Positions 33,703 to 42,562 of a stretch of 64,000 nt of DNA are shown here, in pieces; positions within the stretch are counted from its first letter, which is position 1, and each line of letters opens with the position of its first letter. Location: assembly GCF_023520895.1 (NCBI RefSeq), contig NZ_CP026029.1, positions 3,348,001 to 3,412,000 of the forward strand, in the 5' to 3' direction. The position numbers and the translations under genes were made by a program. The notes under the pieces were generated by a model that saw nothing but the letters and a program-made list of their open reading frames with translations, ran no database searches and was not told the origin of the DNA. Origin of the DNA: Paenibacillus sp. PK3_47 (lineage in GTDB: Bacteria; Bacillota; Bacilli; Paenibacillales; Paenibacillaceae).

Positions 33703-34794
33703 ATGGGGAATGCAAAATTAACCGTAGGACTGGTGTACGGCGGCAAGTCCGGAGAGCATGAGGTATCGCTGCAGACGGCTTTTGCGGTTATGAACGCTTT
33801 TGACTACGATAAATATGAGATAATTCCGTTTTATATTTCCAAACAGGGACTGTGGAAGACAGGCAGCAGACTGACGGCTCCTTACAGCGGCATTGAACAG
33901 CTTAGACTGGACGGGGCTTCCGGTGATACCGGTACTGCGCTAAGTACAATTTTCAGCGGCCTGTCCGGCGGAGAGAAAAGCATCGACGTCATGTTCCCGC
34001 TGCTGCACGGTACCTTCGGAGAGGATGGAACGATCCAGGGGCTTTTTGAAATGGCTAATATCCCGTATATCGGTGCCGGAGTGCTGGCTTCATCGGCAGG
34101 CATGGATAAGGTGATCATGAAGAAGCTGTTCGGAGCAGCCGGACTGGAGCAGTGCAAATATTGCTACTTCAGTGCAGGCGCCTGGAAACGCAAAAGCCAT
34201 GAGCTGATTTTTGGTGTGGAAGACAGACTGGGATATCCCGTGTTCGTCAAGCCGGCCAATCTGGGCTCCAGTGTAGGCATTTCCAAAGCCAGCGACAAAG
34301 AAGGTCTTATCAGGGCTGTAGAGCTTGCCTTCCGTTTTGATACCAAGGTGATTATTGAAGAATTCGTGGATGCCCGTGAAGTGGAGGTTGCGGTGCTTGG
34401 AAATGAGGAGCCTGAAGCCTCCGTTCCGGGTGAAATTGTCTCTTCCGGTGAATATTATGACTATGCTGCAAAATACACGGACGGCAAATCGCAGATGATG
34501 ATCCCGGCCGCGGTAGATCCCGAGGTGGCAGACCGCCTGCGCGAAGCAGCCATTACCGCTTTCCGGGCGATTGAGGGCAGCGGGATTACCCGGGCAGACT
34601 TTTTCCTGCGGAAATCCGACGGCAAAATTCTGATTAATGAAGTGAACACGATGCCCGGCTTCACGCCTTACAGCATGTATCCGCTGCTGTGGCGCGAGAC
34701 AGGCGTATCTTATCAGGTGCTGCTGGACCGTATGATCGAACTGGCGCTGGAGCGTTATGCGTTCAAGCAGGGCCTTAAGTACGACAACGAATAA
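33703..34794 (+). CDS. ddl: D-alanine--D-alanine ligase
   Basis: A 363-residue ATP-grasp enzyme that makes the D-Ala-D-Ala peptidoglycan precursor. The N-terminus has VGLVYGGKSGEHEVSLQTA; the centre FPLLHGTFGEDGTIQGLFE, GAGVLASSAGMDKVIMKKLF and PVFVKPANLGSSVGISKA; the end DFFLRKSDGKILINEVNTMPGFTPYSMYP with the Mg-binding Glu/Asn. The residue aligned with the ligase-specificity tyrosine is in the EYYDYAAKY block, typical of D-Ala rather than D-Lac ligases. The ATG at 33703 follows AAAGAGG; an upstream in-frame extension overlaps the amidase gene and is not credible. Confidence 0.97.
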   Translation: MGNAKLTVGLVYGGKSGEHEVSLQTAFAVMNAFDYDKYEIIPFYISKQGLWKTGSRLTAPYSGIEQLRLDGASGDTGTALSTIFSGLSGGEKSIDVMFPLLHGTFGEDGTIQGLFEMANIPYIGAGVLASSAGMDKVIMKKLFGAAGLEQCKYCYFSAGAWKRKSHELIFGVEDRLGYPVFVKPANLGSSVGISKASDKEGLIRAVELAFRFDTKVIIEEFVDAREVEVAVLGNEEPEASVPGEIVSSGEYYDYAAKYTDGKSQMMIPAAVDPEVADRLREAAITAFRAIEGSGITRADFFLRKSDGKILINEVNTMPGFTPYSMYPLLWRETGVSYQVLLDRMIELALERYAFKQGLKYDNE

Positions 34795-34844
34795 AATCAG
34801 GTTAGCGGCGGGAGCATTCCGGCCGGAAAGGAGAAGATTATCGT

Positions 34845-35162
34845 ATGGGATTTCAAACTGAATTCAATTCCGTCTGCAAGTTCAAGAATGAGCAGGAGCT
34901 GTACGAACTGCTGGAGTACGGGCGCACCAAAATGGTGAAGCAGGGCTTCCGCGTATATCCGACCGGCCAGAAGGTGATTGCCTATAATCCGGAGAACGTG
35001 GCAGTAGCAATCGTCAAGATCTCTGCTTCTATTGCGGAAATTAATTTTCAGGGCCATGAGGTTACAGCGGTGGAGATGGATCTGGTCCGCAAGCTGAATG
35101 AGGAAGAGTCCCGGGTACAGACGGCGCTTGCCTACGAGATGTTCTTCGGGGAACAGGGATGA
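34845..35162 (+). CDS. Small conserved protein of unknown function
   Basis: The 105 residues are not assigned to a family I can name. The sequence alternates short charged helices and strands: KNEQELYELLEYGRTKMVK, GFRVYPTGQKVIAYNPENVAVAIVKIS, EINFQGHEVTAVEMDLVRKLNEEE. There is no membrane segment or cysteine pair. The GGAAAGGAG SD and the four-base ATGA overlap with uvsE show it is a real, translationally coupled gene. A link to DNA repair is only positional. Confidence 0.75.
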   Translation: MGFQTEFNSVCKFKNEQELYELLEYGRTKMVKQGFRVYPTGQKVIAYNPENVAVAIVKISASIAEINFQGHEVTAVEMDLVRKLNEEESRVQTALAYEMFFGEQG

Positions 35163-36166
35163 TTGTCCGCTTCGGGTATGTTGCCATGTCCACCGTCATC
35201 AAAGACTGCTCGCCATCCAAGACCATGACGATGGCGAGCTTCACCAAGCTGAATGACCGCGAAGCCGGACTTCGGAAGCTGGAATCCATAGCGAAGATGA
35301 ATCTGCATAATACGCTGCGCCTGCTGAAGCATAACGTCGGATCGGATATTGAAGTTTACCGTATGACCTCGAAGCTGGTCCCGCTCGGAACGCATCCTGA
35401 CCTGCAGGACTGGGATCCTTTCGCGGCACTGGCCGGGGAGTTTGCCGAGGTAGGGGATTATGTGAAGAAGCATGGGCTGCGTGTGTCCTTTCATCCCGAT
35501 CATTTTACAGTGCTGAGCACACCCCGTCCCGAGGTGCTGGCAAGCTCGGTCCGCGACTTGCAGCATCATACGGACATGCTGATGGCCATGGGGCTGCCGG
35601 CCACCGCCAAGAACAATATCCATATCGGCGGAGCCTATGGGGACAAGCCCGTCGCGGCAGCCCGGTTCAAGGAGCACTTCGCCGCACTGCCCGCAGAGCT
35701 TCAGGAGCGGATTACGCTGGAGAACGATGACAAGACGTTCAACGCACTGGAGACGCTGGAGGTCAGCCGCAGTCTGGGTCTGCCCATGGTTCTGGACATT
35801 CACCATCAGTGGGTGAACAATGAAGGCGAGCTGCCCTGGGAGATCTGGCCTGAGATTCAGCAGACCTGGAAAAGTCCGCTGGCTCTGAAGGATGTACAAG
35901 CAGGGGAGCATCTGCCTCCTAAGATTCATGTGTCCAGCCCGCGCAGCCCATCCGATCCGCGCAGCCATGCTGATGGTGTGGAGCCGGCGCCTTTGCTAGC
36001 TTTTCTGAAGCGGATCGCTGCTGACACTCCCGCTGTGGATGTCATGATTGAAGCGAAGCTGAAGGACGGGGCGCTGTTTGACCTGATGGCAGCGCTGAAG
36101 GAGCTGGCGGAGGCCGGCAACGGCATTACGATCCTGGACGGAGCCAGCATTAATGTAGAGCCGTAA
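35159..36166 (+). CDS. uvsE: UV DNA damage endonuclease
   Basis: A 335-residue TIM-barrel endonuclease that nicks 5' of UV photoproducts in a repair route independent of UvrABC. It opens with VRFGYVAMSTVIKDCSPSKTMT; family blocks LRVSFHPDHFTVLSTPRPEVLASSV, NIHIGGAYGDKPVAAARF, ERITLENDDKTFNALETLEV and MVLDIHHQWVN carry the His/Glu/Asp metal ligands. Its ATG overlaps the preceding stop (ATGA). It is common in spore-forming Firmicutes. Confidence 0.95.
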   Translation: MIVRFGYVAMSTVIKDCSPSKTMTMASFTKLNDREAGLRKLESIAKMNLHNTLRLLKHNVGSDIEVYRMTSKLVPLGTHPDLQDWDPFAALAGEFAEVGDYVKKHGLRVSFHPDHFTVLSTPRPEVLASSVRDLQHHTDMLMAMGLPATAKNNIHIGGAYGDKPVAAARFKEHFAALPAELQERITLENDDKTFNALETLEVSRSLGLPMVLDIHHQWVNNEGELPWEIWPEIQQTWKSPLALKDVQAGEHLPPKIHVSSPRSPSDPRSHADGVEPAPLLAFLKRIAADTPAVDVMIEAKLKDGALFDLMAALKELAEAGNGITILDGASINVEP

Positions 36167-36319
36167 GGCTGCAGGACAGGCTTGAGTTTTTGGCTTGATA
36201 TGTCTTTGGAAATAGGGTACGTTGAATGAAACTTATGTCGCAAAGAGGCAGTAACTGTAAAGAACAAGGCAGTGTTTCATGGAAGAGAGCGATCATGTTC
36301 AAGAAAGCGGAGTGAAGAG

Positions 36320-37198
36320 ATGAATCCTTTAAATCCAGAAAACCGGAACGCGCGTGAACCCTATGTGGTTACGAGCAAGGGCCATACTGCGGCTGCCATC
36401 AACGCCGCTGCCAAGGCGGGGGAATGGATCAAGAGCAGACAAGGCCAAGTGAAGGAGCTCGGCAGCAAGACATCGGCACAGGATCTGGTGACGGAAGTGG
36501 ACAAAGGTGTGGAGCAGATGATCCGCCGGCTGATTCTCACCCATTACCCTGACCATGCGATCCTTGGTGAAGAAGGTGTCCAGCCCGGTGCAGATGCGGT
36601 TACTGCTGCACTGGAAGAAGGGCGCGGACACGAATATTTGTGGATCGTCGACCCGATAGACGGCACCACGAATTACGTGCACGGTTTTCCGTTCTACTGT
36701 GTATCTATAGCTTTGGCTGTTAAAGGGGAACTGACAGTAGGAGTGATATATGATCCTATGCGTGACGAGATGTTCGTTGCCGAGAAAGGCAAAGGGGCAT
36801 ATATGCACGGTATTCCTACATCGGTATCTGCTGAAAGTGATCCGCAGAGCAGCCTGATTGCCATGGGCTTTCCGCCGGACCGTGTATTCGCCCAGCCGGC
36901 GAATATGGCCGGTCTTCAGCACATTTTGCCGCAGATCCGCGGTATCCGGGCCGGAGGCTCGGCAGCGCTGCATCTGGCCTATGTTGCTGCAGGCCGTGTG
37001 GACGGCTACTGGGAAGTCGGCCTGAGTCCTTGGGATTGTGCAGCCGGCGTGCTGCTTGTATTGGAATCAGGCGGCAAGGTAACGGATACGCAGGGCAATC
37101 CTTATGATATCGGCACCCGCCATATCGTGGCGAGCAACGGCAAAATTCACGATTTCCTGGTGTCATCGCTGAAAGAAGCGGAAGCTACCGGGATATAA
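36320..37198 (+). CDS. Inositol monophosphatase family phosphatase
   Basis: A 292-residue Mg-dependent phosphatase of the IMPase/FBPase superfamily. Metal-binding blocks are AILGEEGV, WIVDPIDGTTNYVHGFPFYC (D-x-I/L-D-G-T) and GLSPWDCAAGVLLVLESGG (W-D-x-A-A-G). The substrate may be inositol phosphate, NADP or another sugar phosphate; sequence alone cannot say. The ATG at 36320 is preferred with AGTGAAGAG upstream; an in-frame ATG at 36272 has no SD. A small charged-protein gene follows after 27 bases. Confidence 0.92.
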   Translation: MNPLNPENRNAREPYVVTSKGHTAAAINAAAKAGEWIKSRQGQVKELGSKTSAQDLVTEVDKGVEQMIRRLILTHYPDHAILGEEGVQPGADAVTAALEEGRGHEYLWIVDPIDGTTNYVHGFPFYCVSIALAVKGELTVGVIYDPMRDEMFVAEKGKGAYMHGIPTSVSAESDPQSSLIAMGFPPDRVFAQPANMAGLQHILPQIRGIRAGGSAALHLAYVAAGRVDGYWEVGLSPWDCAAGVLLVLESGGKVTDTQGNPYDIGTRHIVASNGKIHDFLVSSLKEAEATGI

Positions 37199-37225
37199 GC
37201 AGTTAGGAGTTAGGAGGAGCAGAGC

Positions 37226-37507
37226 ATGAGCGGCAATGATGACCTGGAGCGCAAGCTGAGCGAGCTTCTGGAGGATGGAGAACTCCATCAGGAGGACCGG
37301 AAGGACAAGGAACTCCGCCAGATCTCGCCCAAATACGAAATCCGGATTCAGACGACTCTTGATCCTATTGTGGAAGAAACCTTGCGTTACCGCAAAATAG
37401 CCAGCGAGCTGGATGACCGTTATGACAAGTACCTTGAACGGGCAGGGAAGCTCTCCGCCCCGCATAATAAAGAGCATAAAGCCGGAACAGACAGCAGCCA
37501 GGAGTAG
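37226..37507 (+). CDS. Small highly charged protein of unknown function
   Basis: I do not recognise this 93-residue family. It is hydrophilic and rich in Glu, Asp, Lys and Arg, with likely coiled-coil stretches (DLERKLSELLEDGELHQED; ETLRYRKIASELDDRYDKYL) and a polar tail. There is no membrane segment. It has a GTTAGGAGGAGCAG ribosome binding region and is followed by a terminator, so it ends the transcript shared with the phosphatase gene. Confidence 0.72.
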   Translation: MSGNDDLERKLSELLEDGELHQEDRKDKELRQISPKYEIRIQTTLDPIVEETLRYRKIASELDDRYDKYLERAGKLSAPHNKEHKAGTDSSQE

Positions 37508-37527
37508 CCTGGCGTCAAAGGCACAGG

Positions 37528-37562
37528 GAGCGGTTTCCCGGATTTCGGGAAGCCGCTCTTTT
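37528..37562 (+). terminator. Rho-independent terminator
   Basis: GAGCGG-TTTCCCG pairs with CGGGAA-GCCGCTC and is followed by four T residues. Confidence 0.85.
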
Positions 37563-37615
37563 GTGCAATACAGCGTGATGGTAGAATGGAATTATATTAA
37601 ATTTGGGGGGATACA

Positions 37616-38902
37616 ATGCTAAGCACATGGAAGAAGATCGTGGCTATAGGAACAAGCGGTATGCTGCTGTTCAGTATATTTGCCGGTGCAGGCGCAGAAT
37701 CAGTCAAGGCTGCGGCAGTAACACAAGGAACAGAGCCTGACGTCTTCCGGATCGTAGCGCTGGGGGATTCGATCACCGCCGGATACGAGCCGGGGATCAC
37801 AGATCCGGCTGCGAAGCCTTACGGGTATGCGGAAAGACTGCTGGAGCAGGGCTGGTATCACGGAAGAAGCGCGCTTACCAACTATGGCATTCTCGGATTA
37901 ACCACAGCGGGTCTGCTTAATTACACCGGAGCAATCAAAGACGGGACGTCTATCACTCCGGACGCGATCCAACCGGCGCTGCCTGATCCGCGGATCGGCC
38001 AGTTTGCCGCGATGACTGCGGCAATTAACGCTGAACTTACGGAAGCGGATCTTATCGCCATTACGATCGGCGGGAACGATGTCAGCAGCCTGTTCCTGAA
38101 TGCCAAGGAGATGACCGATACCGATTTCCAGACACAGCTTGAACAGCGTCTGTCAGCTTACAATACAAATGTGAAGGCAGCACTTGAGAATATCCGTGCC
38201 GTCAATCCGCAGGCAACGATTATACTGGCTGATCAATACCAGCCGGCACCCAAAATTGCCCTTGGTGCAGCTTACACCAAGCTGATGAGTGCTGCGGGGA
38301 GGTTCACAGAGGCTGCTGACAGTGTCGCGGCAAGTGTGAATACGGCGGCTGCACCTGTCCGGGTAGCGCATGTCGCGGAACGTTTTGCCGGTGTTGAGGG
38401 TTCCCTGACCCATATCATCGGGGCCGGAAAGGCGGACTTCCATCCGACCCAGCTGGGGTATGAGAAGATTGCCCAGGTATTTGCGGAACTGCAGTGGGGA
38501 GAGTACCGTACACCGTCTGTAGCCGCAATGACTTCAGCTGCAGCGCCGATGTCCATTGTGGTGAAGGGCGTGGAGCTGAATACGCCGAACAAGCCGATTT
38601 TGAAGAACGGACAGAACTTTTTGGCGCTGCGGGATATTCTGAATGCCGTGGGTGCGAGCGGAAAGTGGGATAACAAAACCTCCAGCGCAACCATTGAGTA
38701 CGGAGGCCGGACCGTTGTAATTACCATAGGCTCCAAAACCATTAAGGTTAACGGAGCAAATGTAGCCATTGATACACCTGCGTTCCTGCAAAGGGTCGGA
38801 AAAGAAGATAAAACCTATCTGCCGCTGGCCGCACTGGCTACGGGTCTTGGCTTTGATGTGAATTACAGCAGCAAACTGCGGACTGCTTTCATTAATCCAT
38901 AG
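37616..38902 (+). CDS. Secreted SGNH/GDSL hydrolase with copper-amine-oxidase-like tail
   Basis: 428 residues. A signal peptide (KKIVAIGTSGMLLFSIFAGAGA, cleavage about residue 26-30) precedes an SGNH esterase domain: block I IVALGDSITAGY with the nucleophilic Ser, block III IAITIGGNDVSSL with the oxyanion Asn, and the Asp/His dyad in KADFHPTQLGYEKI. The C-terminal part (about 310-428) is a copper-amine-oxidase N-terminal-like domain (NGQNFLALRDILNAVGASGKW and TYLPLAALATGLGFDV), common on Paenibacillus surface proteins. It probably deacylates a cell-envelope or environmental polymer. An SD GGGGGG precedes the ATG. Confidence 0.9.
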   Translation: MLSTWKKIVAIGTSGMLLFSIFAGAGAESVKAAAVTQGTEPDVFRIVALGDSITAGYEPGITDPAAKPYGYAERLLEQGWYHGRSALTNYGILGLTTAGLLNYTGAIKDGTSITPDAIQPALPDPRIGQFAAMTAAINAELTEADLIAITIGGNDVSSLFLNAKEMTDTDFQTQLEQRLSAYNTNVKAALENIRAVNPQATIILADQYQPAPKIALGAAYTKLMSAAGRFTEAADSVAASVNTAAAPVRVAHVAERFAGVEGSLTHIIGAGKADFHPTQLGYEKIAQVFAELQWGEYRTPSVAAMTSAAAPMSIVVKGVELNTPNKPILKNGQNFLALRDILNAVGASGKWDNKTSSATIEYGGRTVVITIGSKTIKVNGANVAIDTPAFLQRVGKEDKTYLPLAALATGLGFDVNYSSKLRTAFINP

Positions 38903-38953
38903 ATCTGCATAATATAAGTGAAATCATTGTTGAAATATGTATGGCAAAGGTGG

Positions 38954-39565
38954 ATGAATCTGTTGTCTAGTGCAAAATATAAGGCCGGTTATATTATCAG
39001 GATGGATGATATTATCAGGGAAGGCGATCCCATCCTGCGCAAAGTAACCGAGCCGGTAAAGCTGCCGCTCCAGCAGGAAGACCGTGAGGCGCTTCAGTGC
39101 ATGATGCAGTTTCTGAAGAACAGCCAGGATCCTGCAATGTCTGCCAAATACAAGCTTCGCTCCGGCATTGGTCTGTCAGCCAACCAGATCGGGCTGCCGC
39201 AGCGGATGTTCGTAATGTATCTGAAGGATGAGAAGGGCAGGGTTGTTGAGCATGCCTGGGTGAATCCCAAAATCATCAGCCACTCCGTATCAATGATTTA
39301 CCTGCCGGAGAGCGAGGGCTGCCTGTCTGTGGACCGTCCGGTACAAGGGTTTGTCCCAAGGTATGAGTCGGTTAAGGTAAGAGGTTATGATATTAACGGC
39401 AAGGAAGCGGTTATGAAATTCAAAGGCTACCAGTCGATCCTGATCCAGCACGAGATGGACCATCTGGACGGGATTATGTTCTACGACCGGATCAACCAGG
39501 ACAATCCGTTCAAGCTGCCGCAGGACGTGGAAATCCGCAGTCTGCATGATCTGAAGAACAAATAG
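38954..39565 (+). CDS. def: Peptide deformylase
   Basis: Removes the formyl group from nascent N-formylmethionine. All three motifs are intact: GIGLSANQIG (motif 1), EGCLSV with the metal Cys (motif 2) and QHEMDHLDG with HExxH-like ligands (motif 3). The longer insert between motifs 1 and 2 fits the type-2 Gram-positive form. The start is uncertain: I give ATG 38954 (AAAGGTGG close by). ATG 39002 yields MDDIIREGDPILR, the usual N-terminus, and GTG 38918 is also in frame. Confidence 0.93.
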   Translation: MNLLSSAKYKAGYIIRMDDIIREGDPILRKVTEPVKLPLQQEDREALQCMMQFLKNSQDPAMSAKYKLRSGIGLSANQIGLPQRMFVMYLKDEKGRVVEHAWVNPKIISHSVSMIYLPESEGCLSVDRPVQGFVPRYESVKVRGYDINGKEAVMKFKGYQSILIQHEMDHLDGIMFYDRINQDNPFKLPQDVEIRSLHDLKNK

Positions 39566-39581
39566 GGGAATGTTGTGGAAG

Positions 39582-39614
39582 AAGGCCGTTGTCCCGGGGG
39601 ATGACGGTCTTTTT
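39582..39614 (+). terminator. Rho-independent terminator of def
   Basis: GGCCGTTGTCC pairs with GGATGACGGTC (two G-U pairs), followed by five T residues. Confidence 0.8.
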
Positions 39615-39632
39615 GTGGGATATACCCAAATG

Positions 39633-39821
39633 GTAAGTGGCATTTCTCCCACTAATTCCAGAGAAACTGCCGATATTGCAGCACTAGTGGGAAAAAGTCC
39701 ATCTAAATACATCGGATTCGCCTCCAAAAGCATGTATCCGTCAAAATAACGGGAGGTTTTCCAACTAGTCATCATAAAAGATAGTAAAGTGCAGGAATAG
39801 ATGGAGAAAGTCCAACTACAC
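39633..39821 (+). repeat. Intergenic four-palindrome repeat element, copy 3
   Basis: Units at about 39633-39659, 39682-39709, 39745-39770 and 39796-39821; centres spaced about 50, 62 and 51. Unit 2 contains CTAGTGGGAAAAAGTCCATC. The unit 2-3 spacer CGGATTCGCCTCCAAAAGC is nearly identical to copy 4. It lies between the convergent def and hemL genes, inside the pair of their terminators. Confidence 0.86.
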
Positions 39822-39860
39822 TTTGAAGGATGGAGCGGTTCTCTGAGTTTCCTGATATAA

Positions 39861-39895
39861 AATAAGCTGCTGCGGACTTTCCGCAGCAGCTTATT
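39861..39895 (-). terminator. Terminator of hemL
   Basis: A perfect stem AATAAGCTGCTGCGG / CCGCAGCAGCTTATT with a five-base loop; on the minus strand it continues into TTATTTTATAT. It can also act on the plus strand. Confidence 0.85.
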
Positions 39896-39934
39896 GTCGT
39901 TCCAGTTGGCCTGCAAATGATCACAGCAGAGCTT

Positions 39935-41251
39935 TTACTTCTCAGCTGCCATAGCTTGGAAAGAGGCCTCTGCCGCTTCCAGTGTGGCATCAATATCAGC
40001 ATCTGTATGCGCAGTAGTCAGGAACCATGCTTCATATTTGGAAGGCGCCAGGTTGATGCCGCGGTTCAGCATATGCCGGAAAAAGCTGGCGAACAGCTCG
40101 CCGTCGGTATCCTGTGCTTCGTCATAATTTGTAATCGGGTGCGAACAAAAATGGGTGGAGAACGCACCGCGGATCCGGTTAATCGTTAACGGAATGCCAT
40201 GACGGTCTGCAGACTCCTGCAGCCCTTCGGTCAGGCGGATGGCCAGCCGCTCCATTTCGTCGTATACGCCTTCGCCGCGCAGAACTTCCAGGCAGGCAAT
40301 GCCTGCAGAGATCGAAGCAGGGTTGCCTGCCATTGTGCCGGCCTGATAAGCGGGACCGAGCGGTGCCACCTGCTCCATGACATGCTTGCGTCCGCCATAT
40401 GCACCGATCGGCAGGCCGCCGCCGATGATTTTACCGAGCGCGGTCAGGTCAGGCATGATCGCTTCGTGATTATCAAGCCCGGCATAGGTCTGTGCAGAGC
40501 CGTAGTGGAAACGGAATGCGGTGATAACTTCGTCATAGATAACAAGGGAGCCGTTATCGTGGGCCAGCTTGCACAGGCCTTCCAGGAATCCCGGCTGCGG
40601 CATGACCATGCCGAAGTTGCCGACAATCGGCTCCACCATAACTGCGGCCACATCCCCGCCCCATTTCTCCAGCGCTTCACGCAATCCGCTGAGATCGTTG
40701 AAGGGGACAGTAATCACTTCCTGTGCGATGCTTCCGGGAACACCGGCGCTGTCCGGAATGCCGAGCGTGGAAGGGCCGGAGCCTGCTGCGACCAGCACGA
40801 GGTCGGAGTGGCCATGATAGCAGCCGGCGAACTTGATGATCTTGCTGCGTTTGGTATAAGCGCGGGCTACCCGGATCGTTGTCATGACGGCTTCTGTGCC
40901 GGAGTTGACGAACCGGACCTTGTCCATCGACGGAATGGCCTCCTTGAGCATCTTGGCCAGCTTGATTTCGAGCTGTGTAGGTGTACCATACAGAATGCCG
41001 TTCTGTGCCGCTTCTGTAATGGCTGCAGTAATCTGCGGATGGGCATGTCCGGTGATGATAGGACCGTAGGCTGCAAGATAATCTATGTACTCATTGCCGT
41101 CCTCATCCCAGAAGCGGGAGCCTCCGGCGCGCTTCATGAATACCGGCGCTCCGCCGCCGACGGCTTTGAAGGAACGGGAAGGGCTGTTGACGCCGCCGAC
41201 AATATGCTGCAGGGCTTCCTCATATAATTTCTCAGATGTGCTGCGGTTCAT
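39935..41251 (-). CDS. hemL: Glutamate-1-semialdehyde 2,1-aminomutase
   Basis: A 438-residue PLP-dependent enzyme producing 5-aminolevulinate in the C5 haem pathway. [16 protein letters not shown] at the N-terminus, [47 protein letters not shown] and the PLP lysine block [16 protein letters not shown] are diagnostic. AAAGGATG precedes the ATG. It stands apart from a hem operon, like the second GsaB copy of Bacillus, so another hemL could exist elsewhere. Confidence 0.96.
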   Translation of the reverse strand: MNRSTSEKLYEEALQHIVGGVNSPSRSFKAVGGGAPVFMKRAGGSRFWDEDGNEYIDYLAAYGPIITGHAHPQITAAITEAAQNGILYGTPTQLEIKLAKMLKEAIPSMDKVRFVNSGTEAVMTTIRVARAYTKRSKIIKFAGCYHGHSDLVLVAAGSGPSTLGIPDSAGVPGSIAQEVITVPFNDLSGLREALEKWGGDVAAVMVEPIVGNFGMVMPQPGFLEGLCKLAHDNGSLVIYDEVITAFRFHYGSAQTYAGLDNHEAIMPDLTALGKIIGGGLPIGAYGGRKHVMEQVAPLGPAYQAGTMAGNPASISAGIACLEVLRGEGVYDEMERLAIRLTEGLQESADRHGIPLTINRIRGAFSTHFCSHPITNYDEAQDTDGELFASFFRHMLNRGINLAPSKYEAWFLTTAHTDADIDATLEAAEASFQAMAAEK

Positions 41252-41283
41252 TCATAATCATCCTTTCGCCGGCCGCATGGGAA

Positions 41284-41318
41284 AGGGCGAACAGGCGGCT
41301 CTCCCCCGCTGTTCGCCC
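41284..41318 (-). terminator. Hairpin between the LCP gene and hemL
   Basis: GGGCGAACAG pairs with CTGTTCGCCC, extended by GG/CC pairs. Only three T residues follow on the minus strand, so it is a weak terminator or attenuating hairpin after the LCP gene. Confidence 0.55.
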
Positions 41319-41385
41319 GTCCTTGGGCCAAGCCTGATATTTAGTGCACTGATGTTATACAATAACCCTCGTGAATCTCCGCTGC

Positions 41386-42438
41386 TTATTCAGTCCCGCT
41401 GGCAGGTGACGGGCTGCTCTCAGGGCTGGCCTCAGGTGAAGGCGTCGGCTCAGGGGCAGTCAAGGTCTCCTGGACGAACTCCTTCAATGCCTCCTCACTG
41501 CGGTAGCCAATAACGGCTGAACCGCCGCGGGTTGTTTCTTCGGTGAGCAGGCTCATCGGCGGGATCTGTTCACTGCCGCCCATGGAGCTGTCATAACCAA
41601 CGGTAGCCAGCTTCCACATATCATCGACCGTCAGATTGGTATCGATATAAGGAGTGACCTGGGAAAGAATGCTCGGCAGCTTGATAATCGAGGTGGTGCT
41701 GATCACCTTATCCGCCACAGCCTTCAGGAATCCCCGCTGGCGTTCTGTTCTGGTGAAATCGGAGGTGGCATCATGACGGAAGCGCACATACTGCAGCGCC
41801 ATATTGCCGTCGAGATGCTGGTATCCTTTTTTGAGGTCAATGTCATATTCCGGTCCGTCGGCTTTTGTCTTATAGACCATATCCTTCTCGACTTCATAAT
41901 CCACACCGCCCACGGCATCCACCAGCTTGATGAAGCCCTGGAAATCCGTATAGACATAATATTGAATCGGGATGCCGAGCAGGTCGCTTACTGTCTGCAT
42001 CGCCGTATTGGGACCGTGAGTAATCGCCGTATTAATGCGTTCTTTGCCGTACTCGGGAATGTCCACATAAGTATCGCGAAGAATGGAGAAAACGTAGAAC
42101 TTCTTCTTCACGGGATCAAGGGACGCAACAAGCATCGTATCCGAACGGGGAACCTCCCCTTCCTTCACTCCGCGGGCATCCACACCCATAAGCAGTATAT
42201 TTACCGGCTCCGTGCCTTCCCATTCAGGCGGCTCTACGGCTTCCGCCGAAGGAGACGGGATTGCTGCGAACGGGGAATCTTCACCGGTCTTGTGGAGGTT
42301 GTCCAGCTGGTTGTAGATAGAGGTGAAGTAATACACAAGCCCGCCGATAATTAGGAGGAGTACAATAGCAAGCGTCCAGAGCAGCGGTTTCTTTTTGGAT
42401 GGTCCGGCTTTTGCATGCCGTTTCTTTCTTGGAGGCAT
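41386..42438 (-). CDS. LytR-CpsA-Psr (LCP) family glycopolymer transferase
   Basis: A 350-residue membrane-anchored enzyme of the family that moves wall teichoic acid or other phosphopolymers from lipid carriers to peptidoglycan. A basic N-terminus is followed by one helix (LLWTLAIVLLLIIGGLVYYFTSI). The extracellular LCP domain has VNILLMGVDARG, RSDTMLVASLDP, FSILRDTYVDIP, INTAITHGPN and LQYVRFRHDATSDFTRTERQRGF with conserved Arg/Asp residues. The Pro/Ser/Glu-rich tail is low complexity. It has its own promoter (42471-42499) and an AAAGGAAG SD. Confidence 0.94.
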   Translation of the reverse strand: MPPRKKRHAKAGPSKKKPLLWTLAIVLLLIIGGLVYYFTSIYNQLDNLHKTGEDSPFAAIPSPSAEAVEPPEWEGTEPVNILLMGVDARGVKEGEVPRSDTMLVASLDPVKKKFYVFSILRDTYVDIPEYGKERINTAITHGPNTAMQTVSDLLGIPIQYYVYTDFQGFIKLVDAVGGVDYEVEKDMVYKTKADGPEYDIDLKKGYQHLDGNMALQYVRFRHDATSDFTRTERQRGFLKAVADKVISTTSIIKLPSILSQVTPYIDTNLTVDDMWKLATVGYDSSMGGSEQIPPMSLLTEETTRGGSAVIGYRSEEALKEFVQETLTAPEPTPSPEASPESSPSPASGTE

Positions 42439-42470
42439 TTCGTTCTTCCTTTCGCATTCACATTCTCTAC

Positions 42471-42499
42471 ATTATAATTTCTTTTAGGAATACAAGCAA
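42471..42499 (-). promoter_or_regulatory. Promoter of the LCP gene
   Basis: On the minus strand TTGCTT (42499-42494), a 17-base spacer and a consensus TATAAT (42476-42471), 33 bases before the start codon. Confidence 0.7.
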
Positions 42500-42562
42500 T
42501 TTCGGAATATTCCGCCAAAAACTTTAGCATATGCCGACATTAATTTTAGGAGTGATTTACAA

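Noticed and set aside
40199..41227. 342-codon plus-strand frame over hemL
   Set aside because: Antisense shadow; hemL is secure and the frame has no start signal.
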